Of a stretch of 64,000 bases of DNA, positions 40,458 to 52,753 are shown in pieces; within the stretch, counting starts at the first letter, position 1; each line of letters starts with the position of its first letter. The stretch spans positions 1,302,001 to 1,366,000 of the forward strand of contig JAUPSS010000001.1 of NCBI GenBank assembly GCA_040285825.1, in the 5' to 3' direction. Source of the DNA: Eukaryota sp. TZLM1-RC. Lineage: Eukaryota; Metamonada: BaSk clade. Under the pieces are notes generated by a model. The model worked only from the letters and a program-made list of their open reading frames with translations, did not search any database and was not told where the DNA came from. A program made the translations under genes and the position numbers.

Positions 40458-43392
40458 ATGTCAGTCTCTCCTCGCCAGGGCACTGACTCTTTTAAGATTT
40501 TCATGCAACAGCACGACAGAGATGCATATAACACATTCACAACAATAGGAGTAGAAGCAAAGAGTGAGGATTCGGGCTCGAGACCACCCTCCGCCCCCCC
40601 TCAAGAGAAACCAATGGAACCAGGCACGGAACCACCTCCCGCCTCTTCCAAATCAAAAACAATGGAACCAGGCACGGAACCACCTCCCGCCTCTTCCATG
40701 TCCAACAAACCAGATAAGGTTTCAGGAACGGGACCACCCCCCTCCTCACCTAAAGAAAATGTTGGGTTAAGCTCGGATACTTCGTCTGTCCTAAAGGACT
40801 ACGAAGAACTCCAGTCCGTTTTAGAAGAAATGGACGACGATGAAAAAGAGCTTCGCCAACAGATAATGAAGGACGCGGAAGCTCACCTTGAACCAACAGA
40901 TTACTGTTTGTTTGAGCAGCTCCCTCCCCTTTGGAAGCAAATATCAAAATCTGGAAGAAATGTGGGATTCCAGACTCTGGGCCATAAAGGGGACCCTAAT
41001 AGAGTCTACGAATTCCCTCCAAATGAGAGAAGAGAACTCATTAACGCGTTGGACACTTTGAGTAGAGAGACCTATGGACGCGGGGCAGAACGCCGTCCTA
41101 GGATAACCGGTATGGATAGAGAGATCCATGTGATTCTGGCAAAACCTATCAAAGATAGGCCTGATTGGGAAGCCATTCACTTAGATCAATTCGGGAGAAG
41201 GATCAGGTTCTTACCCATCGAAAGAAGGAGCAGAACCGATACCGACGACATCCTGGAAACCAAATTACCGGCATGGTTGGACTCGCACTTTGATACGATC
41301 ATCCATAACTACTCAGAGGTAGAGGATGGGGCTCCTACTTGTTTCAGAAAATACATGGAACAAGCAGACAGCACAAATCCAAGTAAGTTGGATCCCGTCA
41401 GTGACTTCTTTGACGCGGACGCCCTAAATAATATACTTACGGAACGTTCAAGCGTATCCACATTTAGGAGCCGCCCAAATAACTTCATTCATTAATTCGG
41501 GGAATCAACGACAAGGAAGAAGAAGTTCAGGTTCTTGGTCACGGGCGATCAATCAACAGAGCTCCACCAGAGACCTAAACTTCCTATAATTGCCCCAATT
41601 ATATCTGAAAAAGAGCAACCGGTACAAGTCTGTTCCATTGACGTACTCCCTGATCACATCCCAACAGTAGATGTGACAGAACGAGCAAACAGACCTACCA
41701 GAGTGGTTCAGGGACCATCAAGTCCCTCCCAACCCATGCTCACTAGCGCATCAGAAGACGAAGTCGAGTTGAGAGGACCTAGTTTAGATGAAACACCTCC
41801 TCCTCAACCCCCTCGTAGAAGAGTTACTTCTGAGGAGCCTCTCCGTTTGGAAGACCTCCAAGCTTCTAGAAATATTTTTGGATATGAGTATAGCAAGTAG
41901 TCTTCAGAGACATGTGGACTCTCAGCCTAGGTCAGCTGAATATAAAGCCCCTCACCTATCTGAGAAGGACCCTCTTAATAAGATGTCTCTCGTCTCCTTC
42001 CTCCTCAAATTCCAAACATGGGACAAATACGGGCGCAAGATAGCCAATCGAAGCTTTCAAGCCCCTGGTCAATCTGATTGGTCTCGTGCTATGTTGATAG
42101 CAACCCAAATATTTGGCGAAGGAAAGACCCAGATTACCCCTGAGTTGTTATCATCACTCCCATCTCACATCAGAGAAGAAATAGACAGGGACATGAAACA
42201 GCCACTCTTAAGGATCGACCCAGAACTAACGAAACGTTTGGGACCTCCTATCCATCATTATGACTTATTTAGAAGTATGATGATTAGTACTTGTCCATCC
42301 GGCTTATCAAGCATGGTCGACCCCCATCTCATCTCTAGATGGCAAGGCCAAGGACTTCTAAGACCGGACTTCTCAGACGCCGACCTAATGGTTTTTCTGC
42401 TACGCAGGACACAATTTACCTCATATCATGAGGCTTGCTCTGCCCTAGCAAAACCATGTATAAACTGGAGAAACATCCACAACAAAGTGGATGCGGACAA
42501 CGAATTTGGTAGGTTCGTCGAAGATTTTGGAGACGTCCTGAGGATGACCACTTACATGGTTGATCACTCCATATCTGCATCAATTAGGGGAAGCAGTGGT
42601 TTAATAACCCTCTCACCCGCCCTTATTGCAGAATACTTTCTCTTGGGCATAGATAATTATGCCATTACCAAGGAGCTGGCAAGCCATTGGACAAGAGAAG
42701 ATCTATGGGACCCTTCAACAGGTACAACTTTGTTAGACCTGATTTCGACCACCAGGAGACACTTTCTAGCTTGGTGCCAAACAACAGGAAATAGGCACAC
42801 CATGGAACTTTTGAGAAAACAAGCTGAAAGAGAAGAAGACATCCCATTAGGCCTCTCGACCATGAGAACGTTCTCTGGAGGAGCAACCCCATCTGGTCCA
42901 GGTACTAAACGTCGCTTGGGAGGCGGATCCAAAGGAACTCCCCAAAACAAATATGTCCCAGAAAGACATGAACGAGAGGGATCTAAGTTCTGTACATTCT
43001 GTAACGTCACCGAAGGAAATAATCCTATCGGTCACACGGTTTTCGAATGCAAAGACCCCCGTTGTACCAGGAGCAAGGTACCAAAAGAATTGAGGTTCAA
43101 GATCGGCGAGGCTGATCAGCCTGCGAGAAGTGGCAGCGTAGTTAGAGGCCGAGGTGGCCGTGGTAGACGTATTTCTAGGTTTAGAGGTAGGGGCCGAGGT
43201 GGCCATTTTAGAGGACATAAAGGCAGAGGTCAATATAGACCTATTTATTACATAAACACACAAGAGGATACATCATCAACATCATCCCCTTCTGAGAACG
43301 TGTCAGCTAGTTCGAGCATGACCTCTCACAGACGGATTGACCGTTTCAGCAACAGGGTCAGAAACACTGGAAACTTTCCCAATCGGAAATAA
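40458..43392 (+). CDS. gag: Gag of C1, broken
   Basis: ATG 40458. Acidic, Pro-rich N-terminus with near-duplicate blocks (MEPGTEPPPASS). A TAA at 41493-41495 interrupts the phase, and a one-base slip in the T5 run near 41872 moves from the first phase to that of 41788-43392. The capsid-like region (SLVSFLLKFQTWDKYG onward) aligns with A and B Gag. The zinc knuckle near 42990-43050 is unusual: CTFC, ten residues, then H-x4-C, where A and B have four. RGG-rich boxes follow (about 43140-43240). The frame ends at TAA 43390-43392, and Pol continues in the same phase. Confidence 0.75.
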
Positions 43393-46300
43393 ATCAACGC
43401 AATCAATCATAATCAATCAATTGCCGATTTCGGAAACCCAGTCAACAACTCCCCAACAGCTCAACAATTCTTACTAAATCCTCTACAATTCCACAAACCC
43501 AGCTCTGATATCAACAGTATTTTTGGTATAAATTCTACGGTTAGTGAGAACCACATCAGATCCCAGCGTTCTCCATTTCTAAGATTGGAGATTTTAATAA
43601 ATAATATAAAGATGTTTGCAACTATTGATTCGGCAGCGTTTTGTTCGGTTATAACAGAAGATTTGGCTAACAAATGCAACATGTCAATTAATAGAGATGA
43701 TACAATTGAGTTCTTACCAGCCAATAACGTATCAAGTAAATCGCTAGGGAGTGCAAATGGTATTCTGTCGTTCAACGTAGGAAGCATTGCGCACCAGGTA
43801 CATTATAGACATACTCTTCCCATAATCCCGGGTTCGAACAAATTATTAATAGGGGTAGACATGTTAAAAACACTTGGGCTTCAGACGGATGATGGTCTTT
43901 TCATTAGATTAGACAAAGAACACCGCACTTTGTTAAATGTAGAATCTGAATTCGACTCAAGAATCGCTCAACATTCGATTGGGACCTTAGATAACCAATC
44001 ATCGAGTCCTTCCGATTTTGAGGAGCAGTTAACTAGATCTGGTTGTGAGATAAAATTAGATGATGATAATAATAAATTAAAATTAACGAGTCTACTAAGA
44101 ATTTTCAGCGATGTTTTTAGTGAAACTCCAAACAGAAAAGGAATCGATTGTAAACCTCTAACAATCCCCTTTAGAGACGAGAATGCTATAGTACATAAAC
44201 CTGCTAGACGATTAAATCCCAGCAAATTGGAAATAGCAAACAAAATATATGATGAACTGATTGAAATGGGCTATGCAGTTGAATCTAATTATAAATTCAG
44301 CTCTTTTATTGTCTTAGTTATATATCCTGACGGCAAGAAACCCAGGTTAACGGGAGACTTTAGCGGTAAAGATGGAGTCAATGCCCACACGATTTCAGTA
44401 GAACCTAATTTACCTAGGATTAGTGATATTTTAGAGTTTTTAAGTAGAGCAGATTACATAGCCACGCTTGATTTACCAAAAGCTTTCTGGCAAATGAATG
44501 TAGCTGAGAAGGACATTGAGAAAACATCAATCTCAATTCCTGGAAGGTCAATTATGTTTAAAAGAGCTTGCTTCGGATTAAAAAACATCCCAGCAGTATT
44601 TCAAAATGTAATGATGGAAATATTCCAAATTGATGGCGTTTTCATATATATTGATGATATTATAATAGTTGGAACGACTTTCGATGAATTCTATAAGAGA
44701 TTACAAAGAGTCCTCCAATGCGCCAGAAATAGACGTGTAAATATAGGTTTACGTAAATGTAAATTCGTAACATCCAAACACCCTATTGATATTTTAGGAA
44801 GCACCTTCCAGGATAAAACCAGATTTATTAGTAAGAAAAAAATCGAAGCCTTGATGAGAATCCCTAGACCAAAAATCAGTGAAAGAAGTTCGCTCATTGG
44901 TAGGATCCATCAATTATATAAGAGATTGGCTTCCAGGTATTTCCGAATTAATAGCTCCAATTAATGAGTTAATTAAAGGAAAACCTAGAGTAATAAAATG
45001 GACCAACGAGCATGACGATTATCTTAAACAAATAAAAGATTTAATAATTAATCACATGCCCCTTGAATTACCAGCTCCGGGCAAGCGCGTACTAATAAGT
45101 ACCGACGCATCAGATGTAGCAGTTGGAGGCGTTATTTGGCAAGAAATTGAACCATACTCCCCTGCAGGAACCCCGCTGAATAAAAGAAAAGTGAAACCTT
45201 TATCGTTCTATAGTAGATTACTTACAGAAACACAAAGGAAATGGTCCACTTTACAGAAAGAATTATATGCAATTCTTCTGATTTTAACTGAAAGTTGTTT
45301 AGAAAGCTACCTTTTGACTAGACATCTAACAATTTTCACCGATCACAAAAATATTGCATTCCTGGCCACAGCCCCAGAGAAAAATAGAATTGTAAAGAGA
45401 TGGCTGCCGATACTATCTGAATTCGACTTTGATATAGTCCATGAACCAGGTGAAGATAACCACTGGGCAGATATGCTATCGAGGAATATTGATTTAGATC
45501 AAGATGAGGAAACTCCTTCTATATGTAGTATAAATATACCAAATACTTTACTTTCGAATTACGAGATACCTCCTATAGACGATGATTCTGATTCGGACTT
45601 CGAAGACATCCCATCAATTTCATCCCTAAGTAGACACCAAGACTTACCTATTTTTTCTTCTTGGTTCTCTAAAATAAGATCTGAACAACAAATAGCCAAA
45701 AATAATAATGACCCTCTATTTGAGAATGCAATTTTAGATGAAAATACTCAAATTTGGAAAAACAATAAAAATAAAATTTTAATTCCAAAAAGCCTCAGAA
45801 AACAGGCACTATTATTAATTCATGGATTGGTTCAATCAGGCCACCCCAGCAAAAACGACAGTCTACATAAACTGTCCAAAAGCGACTTTTTCTGGCCTAA
45901 TATGAGAAAGGACCTCATAAACCACATCAAAAGATGCCCAACTTGTCAAAAAACGGCACCAGTTAAAAGAACAAAAACACCCTCCACAGGTTCCCTTTGG
46001 GCAGATCGTCCTTTTGCCAGACTAAATGTTGACACAATTGGACCTCTGAATACTGATAGTGATGGTAATAAATACTTATTAGTATTTGTAGATTCTTTTA
46101 CTGGATATTCAATTTTAGTCCCTCTGAAGGAACTCAATGCCTTAGAGACCGCAGACGCTTTGATTTGGAACGTTTGCGCAATTTTTGGCATACCTATGTT
46201 AAGTCATAGTGATAATGGTCCCGAGTTCGCCAATGAGACTTTTAAGATAGTGTGTAATAGATTAGCGATCGAGATGAGTAACTCAATACCCCACTACTCT

Positions 46301-47147
46301 GAAAGTAATGGACTCGTAGAGCGAAAACATAGAGACGTTCTACAATGCTTGAGGAAATTATTAATAGATTTTAATGATTATGGAAATTGGTCTACTTATG
46401 TACCCATATCCCAACTATTAATAAATTCCACTAAAAGCACAAAGACAGGTTTTACACCTTACGAACTAATGTTCGGATCTTCGATTAGCCCAAGATCGGA
46501 CCCTGCAAACATATTAGGAAACTTATCAAAATTTGATTCCAATATACCTTTATTAGACGATATTAAAATGAAAAATACTCGTCTGCAAGAAAAAAGGGAA
46601 GAAGCAGAGCGTCATCAATCATTAAATACTCCGATTTCAGTAGACAATACTAATTCGCGCTCTATAGTATTTAATATTGGTGACTATGTCCTACGTAAAA
46701 CCAAACAGAATAATAAATTACATGGATCTTGGAACGGACCCTTTTTAGTAATAGACCATCCTTCCAACTCCACTTTATTATTAAAGAAACTTATCACTGG
46801 CACCGAATTAAAAGCTGCCAAGAAAGATTGCAAAATCTATAACGCAGATAATCCTCAGGATATCGAATTTCTAAAAGCAGTCGCAGCAGGCGATGCTGAG
46901 AAACATGTTATAGAGAAAATCCTCTCAGAATATAATTCTGACTCAGGTAGTTTCTGTACTGTTCAATGGTTTGGCGGTGAGACAACAGAAAGAGCCTCTC
47001 CATTCAGTTAAACATTCAGAAGCTTACAAGTTGTTCAGCAGGAATAACAAGAAAATTGGAAAACGTACCTCTAGTCAACGTAAGAGTACCTCCAATAACT
47101 CTACGCCTTGCAAGAGGCCTAGACGCAGTACTAGAATTAGGAAGTGA
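43393..47147 (+). CDS. pol: Pol of C1, broken by two small shifts
   Basis: In phase with Gag beyond the TAA. The first ATG listed is 43585. Protease motif is ATIDSAAFCSVI (Asp at 43627-43629), DSA where A and B have DSG. RT: LPKAFWQMN and YIDDIII with the Asp pair at 44653-44658. A one-base insertion near 44874 shifts to the frame 44879-47011, which holds RNase H (ISTDASDVAVGGV), the HHCC finger, integrase NVDTIGPL, SDNGPEF and GLVERKHRD, and the chromodomain-like HVIEKILSEYN...CTVQWFGG. An extra A near 46989 (relative to the 53274-54090 copy) shifts the final 50 codons, which end at TGA 47145-47147 after a basic tail. Confidence 0.85.
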
Positions 47148-47179
47148 TGCTAATTCTCAGTTTAGATTAGGTTATTTGT

Positions 47180-47211
47180 AGTTATTTAGTTATTTAGTTA
47201 TTTAGTTATTT
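47180..47211 (+). repeat. AGTTATTT tandem repeat, four units, C1 3' UTR
   Basis: AGTTATTT four times head to tail. The other copy of the element (minus strand, about 53415-53454) has five units, a small repeat-number difference between copies. Confidence 0.7.
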
Positions 47212-47271
47212 GTTTATAGTTTAGATTCATATTTATATAAGCCTATTAGCTCTGAAAAAGGGAAGAAGCAG

Positions 47272-47352
47272 TGTTGGCGCCCTAAGGCTTTTATAATATG
47301 AATAGAAAATAAATTATCTTTATCTCAACCACTTTTGCAACCTAAGGCAACA
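47272..47352 (+). repeat. 3' LTR of C1 (81 bp)
   Basis: Identical by eye to 40293-40373. It is followed by TATC, the right-hand target duplication. Confidence 0.92.
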
Positions 47353-48085
47353 TATCCCCATTAATCAATTATTATCAAAAGAAAAATGTAGTTGTTCGAA
47401 TTCACCTCAACTCACTTTGCGCCATGCTTTGAATTGCTCTAAATTGATAACTTATCGTTCTTCATTACATGATGCTGTTAGAGACACTGTTTTCAATATG
47501 GCACAAATTGCAAGAATATCGTGTATCAAAGAGCCCCTGCTGAAGGAAACACTTTCTCTGAATAATTTTGGTTCTGATGATAGAGGTGATGTATACTGTG
47601 ATTGGATTGATAATTCTGAAGCTATTGTTGACTTTGTCTCATGTAATGTTGCAAACGATACTTTGGTTCACAGAAGAAAACTTAATCCTGTGGCTGCTCT
47701 GGATTTTAAAGCAAAAGAAAAACATAGAAAATATGATAAAGAAATTGAAGATGCAAATGTCGATAGAAATACACAGCTGGTTTTTATTGCTTTCCCATTT
47801 TCGATAAATGGAAGATTATCAGTTGAAGCAGAAACTTTTTTGGATGACTTCCAAAAAATGGTGAAAGAAACACAATGAAAAGATTTGATATTTTTTTATG
47901 GCGTTCACGGATTCAATTTGCCATTATTATTAGATTGCCTCCGTTTTTCAATCGAATTAGAGAAGCTTTAGCTGGACAAAAAGCAGGTGAAGATTTTTGT
48001 GCCATTTTGGCTTTGTATGGAAGCGTTCCCAAGTATTTAAATTTAATGATGTCCAAGTTTTACAAGGATTCATCAAGAATCTAAT
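47353..48085 (+). mobile_element. LINE2 copy, 3' segment with finger and nuclease-like domain
   Basis: Resumes the LINE2 frame cut at 40292. It reads CSCSNSPQLTLRHALNCSK (C-x-C...H-x3-C finger), then DDRGDVYCDWID...AIVDF, KAKEKHRKYDK and NTQLVFIAFPFSINGRL to a TGA near 47878; the tail 47875-48084 (FLWRSRIQFAIIIRLPPFFN) is one phase over. Very similar to 10975-11540. Confidence 0.8.
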
Positions 48086-48145
48086 AATAATGGAAAATTA
48101 AATTCGTCAGCGCCCTAAAAAGATATCAAATCATTTCATTGTTGT

Positions 48146-48500
48146 TTCTTGAATTATTTTTTGGAAATCATTGAAAAAGTTCCCGCCTCTACTGATAGTC
48201 TTCCCTTTATAGAAAATGGGAAAGCAACATAAAATAGTGGTGTATTTCTACCAGCGTTGGCCTCTTCAATATCTTTGTCATATTCTCTATGTTTTTCTTT
48301 AGCCTTAAATTCAAGAGCACTTACAGGATTAAATATTCTTCTTTGAACCAAAGTGTCATTTGCAACATTACAGGAGACAAACTCGACAACAGCTTCAGAG
48401 TTCTCAACCCAATCACAGTATACATCACCTCTATCACCGGAACCACAACTATTCAATGACAATGTTTCCTTCAGCAGAGATTCTTTGATACACGAAATTC
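48146..48500 (-). mobile_element. LINE2-related nuclease-domain fragment
   Basis: Minus-strand frame 48462-48154 reads GDRGDVYCDWVENSEAVVEF, KAKEKHREYDK and FPFSIKGRLSVE, about 80% like the other LINE2 copies. Upstream to about 48500 the match continues (GTGTATCAAAGAATCTCTGC). It lies 60 bp after, and opposite to, the longer LINE2 copy. Asp in AIVD is Glu here (AVVE). Confidence 0.7.
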
Positions 48501-48679
48501 ATTCGTGAAGACCTTGTACAGACTTTTTTTTAATGTTTTTATTAAAATGTTTGATCTTAACTATATTCATTCTTACAGACTTTTGAATTGAATTGACATT
48601 TATTTTTCAAGTGTTGATTTGGTTTTTAATTCGTTTACGTCTGCTTTTGACATTAACTCCCGGCACCAGTTCTCATTAC

Positions 48680-50822
48680 AGCTGTGATAGCTGATTTTCA
48701 GTTTCCTTCTGATACCGAGGGTTTTAGAACTTTATTTCTTGAATTAATTTTGGAAACATAGAAAGTCGTTTTAATATAAGGCCATATAAAGTGCCAATGG
48801 ATTGGTTCTTCTACGGTTCATTAAGCCAATCGTGGCACGGTTAGCGGAAAGCTAAAATCCCCCATGGTCATCATGGTCATTGTTATTACATGACATTATG
48901 CATCCTGCGTTTGTTATTGAATGTAGAGGTGTAAAGTGTGAGGCAATGATGCTGCTTTTAGACAAAATTTGTGATATGATTCATGAATTTACTGCTAATG
49001 GATTAGACTGGGAAATTTTACATGCTATGATGAACCAGCACCATCACAAATTTTTGCTGAATCTATAATCTGTGATCCTTTATCAACCATTTCTGAAATT
49101 GAGGTTAAGGATTTTCCCAGCTGCCATCGTTTTTGTCCACAACAATGATAGTTTACAGCTACACTTACTTTGGATATGCGAAATTTCTGGAGTTAGACCA
49201 GGAGTTTTGGATGAATTTATCATGGCACATCTTGATGGAACTCTATGTCGAGATTTCCATCATTAGATGAATTGAATAGATTCAGACAGTCTTTTAATTT
49301 GGTTGAACGTAAACACTGGTAGCAATTACAAAAAAATGAACACAGTGTTTGTGAAAAACAACTTCAAAAAGCTCAAACCGATCACAAAAAGAATGTCAAC
49401 CACAAAATATGTGAAAACTCTTCGTTTTTTCACCCTTTATCCATTGTTGAACTATTTTTTAGGTGTCAAAGCAAAATGTACCCAATTTCTACATTTTTAT
49501 CACCAAATCCTACAATTTCTCTACTATTCGGTTATTGTATGATTCACGACGCTCTCTAGTGTAGATTCTAATTGATGAGAAGGAAAAACACCACTGTGAA
49601 TTTCAAGTTGAGTGTAAAGTTGTCTAGTGCAGAACAATCCCTGTATCAACTTAAACTTCAATGTTTGTTCAAAATAATTGATGTTGAACATTCAACTTGT
49701 TTTGAAAATATTCACCAATTCAATAATTTTTTCATGAAATCTGTTGTTGCATCATGGGCAGGTTTTGGAATTGTTTGTAGTTTTCAGCCCAGTTTTTGTC
49801 AAAAAAATGTGGACTGATCTTTTTGAAATGGCATTTGTTGCTGACACTCTGAAAGTATCCAAGCTGTTAGATTTGTTCAAGAATTTACTGTGAGAAGGAA
49901 ACATCACGTCATTGATTGAGGATCAGGTTGCAAATGCAAAAGATTATTTTTACTACTCTTGAAAAGATGGTTCTTCCTTATTGTCTAAAATGGTCATTCA
50001 TTATCTTCTCCACAATTCCATTCTGATTTTTCCATTTTAGACATGTACAAGTCTTTGTTTATTTTTGACCTAGAAAAACTTACCAATAAACTGAACAAGC
50101 TCTTGAGTTAGTTGTTTGATGAACGATCCCAAATTTTGAGAATCGCAGTTTTAGGTGCGGAAAATTTCACAGAATTGACATCTGATCTTTTTTCTATCAG
50201 TCCAGATCTACTTCCAGAAATTCCGCCAGTTTCACGATGTCAAGTTGATTTCACCCAGTTGCCGCCCTTTTATGTCTTCAAGTCCCCTCACATCAGTTCA
50301 AGTTGGGTGTCTATGGTTATAAAAGGTCAGGATTCTTTTCATTTTCCCAACAACACAGCTCTTGTTGTCACAATGCGGTATTTGAGGCAGAACAGTGTTC
50401 CTCTTTATTATCAGACTCAAGGTATTGGTTATTGTTATAGTATCAACATCATCATGGACACCGAACTTGGTTGGATCAAATTTGACTTATTTGAGTCCTG
50501 TAATGCTTTAAAGGGTATTTCCAAGTTCAAAAAAGTCTTACAAAATCTTATTGAAGGTCATAACAGAAACGTTTTTAGTCGAATGTCATGTAGATAAGAT
50601 GTTACAATCTTAAGGTTTTGTCAAAGAATATGGTTGATGAAAATGCTGTATTGAAGAAGCACCATGTTTGGAGAGCTTGCCAACAGTTTCTTTCTCCGTT
50701 TTTTAATGATTTTTTCAAAACCTTTAGCGTAACTTCGACTTCTAAAGCTCAGATTATTGTGGAAAGTCTTGGTAACCAACTAGATGACGATGATTTCTGG
50801 GATTGTGTTGATGATATTTAAA
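48680..50822 (+). pseudogene. M16-family metallopeptidase (C05D11.1/YOL098C-like), decayed
   Basis: Recognisable blocks occur in family order across shifting frames: FQFPSDTEGFRTLFLELIL (about 48690-48750), HPAFVIECRGVKCEAM...LLDKICDMIHEFTANGLDW (48898-49015), LDELNRFRQSFNLVERKHW (about 49265-49320), a Lys/Gln-rich helix (CEKQLQKAQTDHKKN), FDLEKLTNKLNKLL (about 50065-50105) and the frame 50112-50597 with the C-terminal-lobe signature SWVSMVIKGQDSFHFPNNTA... and GIGYCYSINI. At least four shifts and several stops; the catalytic HxxEH half is not visible upstream. M16 enzymes are zinc peptidases with two lobes; what remains is mostly non-catalytic. I rely on pattern memory for the subfamily, so family confidence is moderate. 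Confidence 0.6.
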
Positions 50823-51104
50823 AATTCTGAATTCTTGTACATGGAATTCTTGTACTTGTTTGCTCTTGCTATTCCTTTACTAGTAACTGAAATATTAATT
50901 GTTCATTGGTGGTGTTCATGGTTACGGTATTTTTCTATAATTACAAAAATAAATAATCTGTGGTGATATTCATCTTATTTCAATTAATTATTTGATGTAA
51001 TTTGTTATTTGTAGACAACCATTTTCAAAGCTATCCATGTGTAATTCTTCATTTAATTAGAACATTTAGTAAAACTAGATCAGAACTAATTGGTCTGAAT
51101 TCAA
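50823..51104. other. spacer, nothing recognised
   Basis: AT-rich, no supported gene. Confidence 0.4.
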
Positions 51105-51620
51105 TCAACCAAAATTCCTTCTACAAAATCTTGATCTGTCTGCTGTCTCGTTAAAGCTTCTATTATTCGATTGGAACACCAAGGCAATTTATTAATAATG
51201 GCAAATTGATTCAAAAACAGAGTATTTAGGGCAATAATTTAATTGATCACCAATGAAAATAAAGCAGTAGGCCAAAAGATTCACCCTGTTTCACACGAGA
51301 GGATGATTCCAGAGTATATGATTTGAAAATCAATCCGAACTCTTTCCGTACAAAAAGTGAAAAATAAGCAGAAGGTTTAGGACATTTTTTGAACATCACA
51401 AATCAAATACAACTACCGATCTACGCAGTTGAAAGCAGTTTTGTAAATCAAAATTAAAAATGTATTGGCATCAGTCACCATTGAAAAAAATAACTCAAGT
51501 GATTGAAGCCACAGAAGCACCATCAATGGTTTTTATTCCACATTCAAAGGGTTTTAAAAAGGCCTAGTCTCCATGGAATTCTGTTAACATTTAGAGCAGA
51601 AAGTACTGTGGACTAATACC
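51105..51620 (-). mobile_element. LINE fragments: RT core joined to tail, internally deleted
   Basis: On the minus strand 51620-51283 gives a decayed RT segment (FECGIKTIDGAS, then QYIFNFDLQNC and a block like YFYLFYGKKSDLIF), and 51230-51105 matches the LINE2 tail (AATTTGCCATTATTAATA...; CGAATAATAGAAGCTTTA). The middle (YxDD, finger, nuclease) is absent. Many stops. Confidence 0.6.
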
Positions 51621-52066
51621 ATTTGATTGGTAACTTTTTCCAGATTGACCTACAAAAACCTGTCTCGTCTGCAGTTTGAACTAAAGCGAATGAGTAGACC
51701 GCTGTATGAACACTGATCACAGAAAAAAGGGTTTGTACCATCACTACCTATTTGAATAAGCAAAAATGTACGTTTGATGGTTTTGAGGAAAGTTTTCTCC
51801 CTTCTGAGAAACATTATGATCTATAATGTGCTAGTAGACCCGTTAACAAAAAAAATTATATCAAAAAAATTGAAAAAAATGAACTAAACAGGTACATGTC
51901 AAACATTAACTGAACCCATTGGATTAACATGTAAGACTCTGCTTAAATATCACAAAACACTTCTTATGATGATAAGTGATTTTCAAGATAGGAAGATTGA
52001 AGTTCTCCTATTACGTCCAGGAAGGGCCATCTTCCTGATAGATTTCCCGACCAAATGGCCATAAAC
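51621..52066. other. AT-rich spacer
   Basis: No gene recognised; possibly further decayed LINE sequence. Confidence 0.35.
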
Positions 52067-52477
52067 TCAGTTTAAATAACCTCCAGTTTGCCTGCAATCA
52101 ATCCACATGCAGTAACATACTATACCAAATGGAATGGTGAAGATCAGAAGGAAGAACACCACTGTGAATAACAAATGGATTAATGAAATACAGAAGAAGA
52201 AGATCAAGAACAGAACATTGAAAACGATGGTCAGCAGATCGTTTTCTGCATCCTCGACAGTGCCAATCCTTTGTCCAAATGGTATGAGAGCTACGAATGC
52301 TAGCCGTCCTAACTGATATCCGAAGGGTATACCAATAATTGTGCTTGCAAGAAAGAAGGCTGATACAAGATATACAATAAAGAATGCCCAACCTATAAAG
52401 ATAACCCATAAGATGTTTAGAAATAGCTGCTTTCCATTCATTTTTGTTATAGCAGTCAATTTTGCAGAGCAAAACAC
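52067..52477 (-). CDS. YccF-like membrane protein (inner membrane component domain)
   Basis: An intact 136-residue hydrophobic protein. It has the two-repeat layout of the YccF family: first LNILWVIFIGWAFFIVYLVS...TIIGIPFGYQLGRLAFVALIPFGQ, then a second copy with NVLFLIFFF...FTIPFGIVCYCMW. The IPFG motif in each repeat is the family hallmark. About four membrane segments; molecular function of the family is not established. ATG at 52477 or the internal Met13 (52441) could start it; the internal one places the start right before the first repeat. It stands alone between repeats. Confidence 0.8.
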   Translation of the reverse strand: MFCSAKLTAITKMNGKQLFLNILWVIFIGWAFFIVYLVSAFFLASTIIGIPFGYQLGRLAFVALIPFGQRIGTVEDAENDLLTIVFNVLFLIFFFCISLIHLLFTVVFFLLIFTIPFGIVCYCMWIDCRQTGGYLN

Positions 52478-52753
52478 ATTGAGGGAACGGTCAACAACTT
52501 AGTAGATATCAATATAACAAAACAGTTACCACGATGACCTCATTTTTTCAGAGATTTCAGATGGAAACAGTCTAAAGTATTCAAGCATTTTGTGTTTGTA
52601 GGATTGAATTAGTATTAAATTTGTCCTGTGTCAACATTCAAATTTGTTTGAATAAAAAATGTATCAAAAAAAGAACATAGATTAAACAAGTGAGCAAGAA
52701 TCAGTGATGTACTTTTGTTCATAAATTCCAACTGGAGTTTCAAAGTTTGACCG
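52478..52753. other. upstream region of the YccF-like gene
   Basis: AT-rich, about 275 bp, presumably the promoter. No motif stands out. Confidence 0.35.

Larger units (their letters stand above)
40293..47352 (+). mobile_element. Ty3/gypsy chromovirus-like element C1 with 81-bp LTRs
   Basis: 7060 bp. LTRs 40293-40373 and 47272-47352 read as identical, TGTTGG...CAACA. Target duplication TATC at 40289-40292 and 47353-47356. A purine tract (GAAAAAGGGAAGAAGCAG, about 47254-47271) abuts the 3' LTR. A Gag frame and a Pol frame lie inside but carry several breaks, so this copy would need trans help, or the assembly has errors here. It sits in a LINE2 coding region. Confidence 0.92.
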
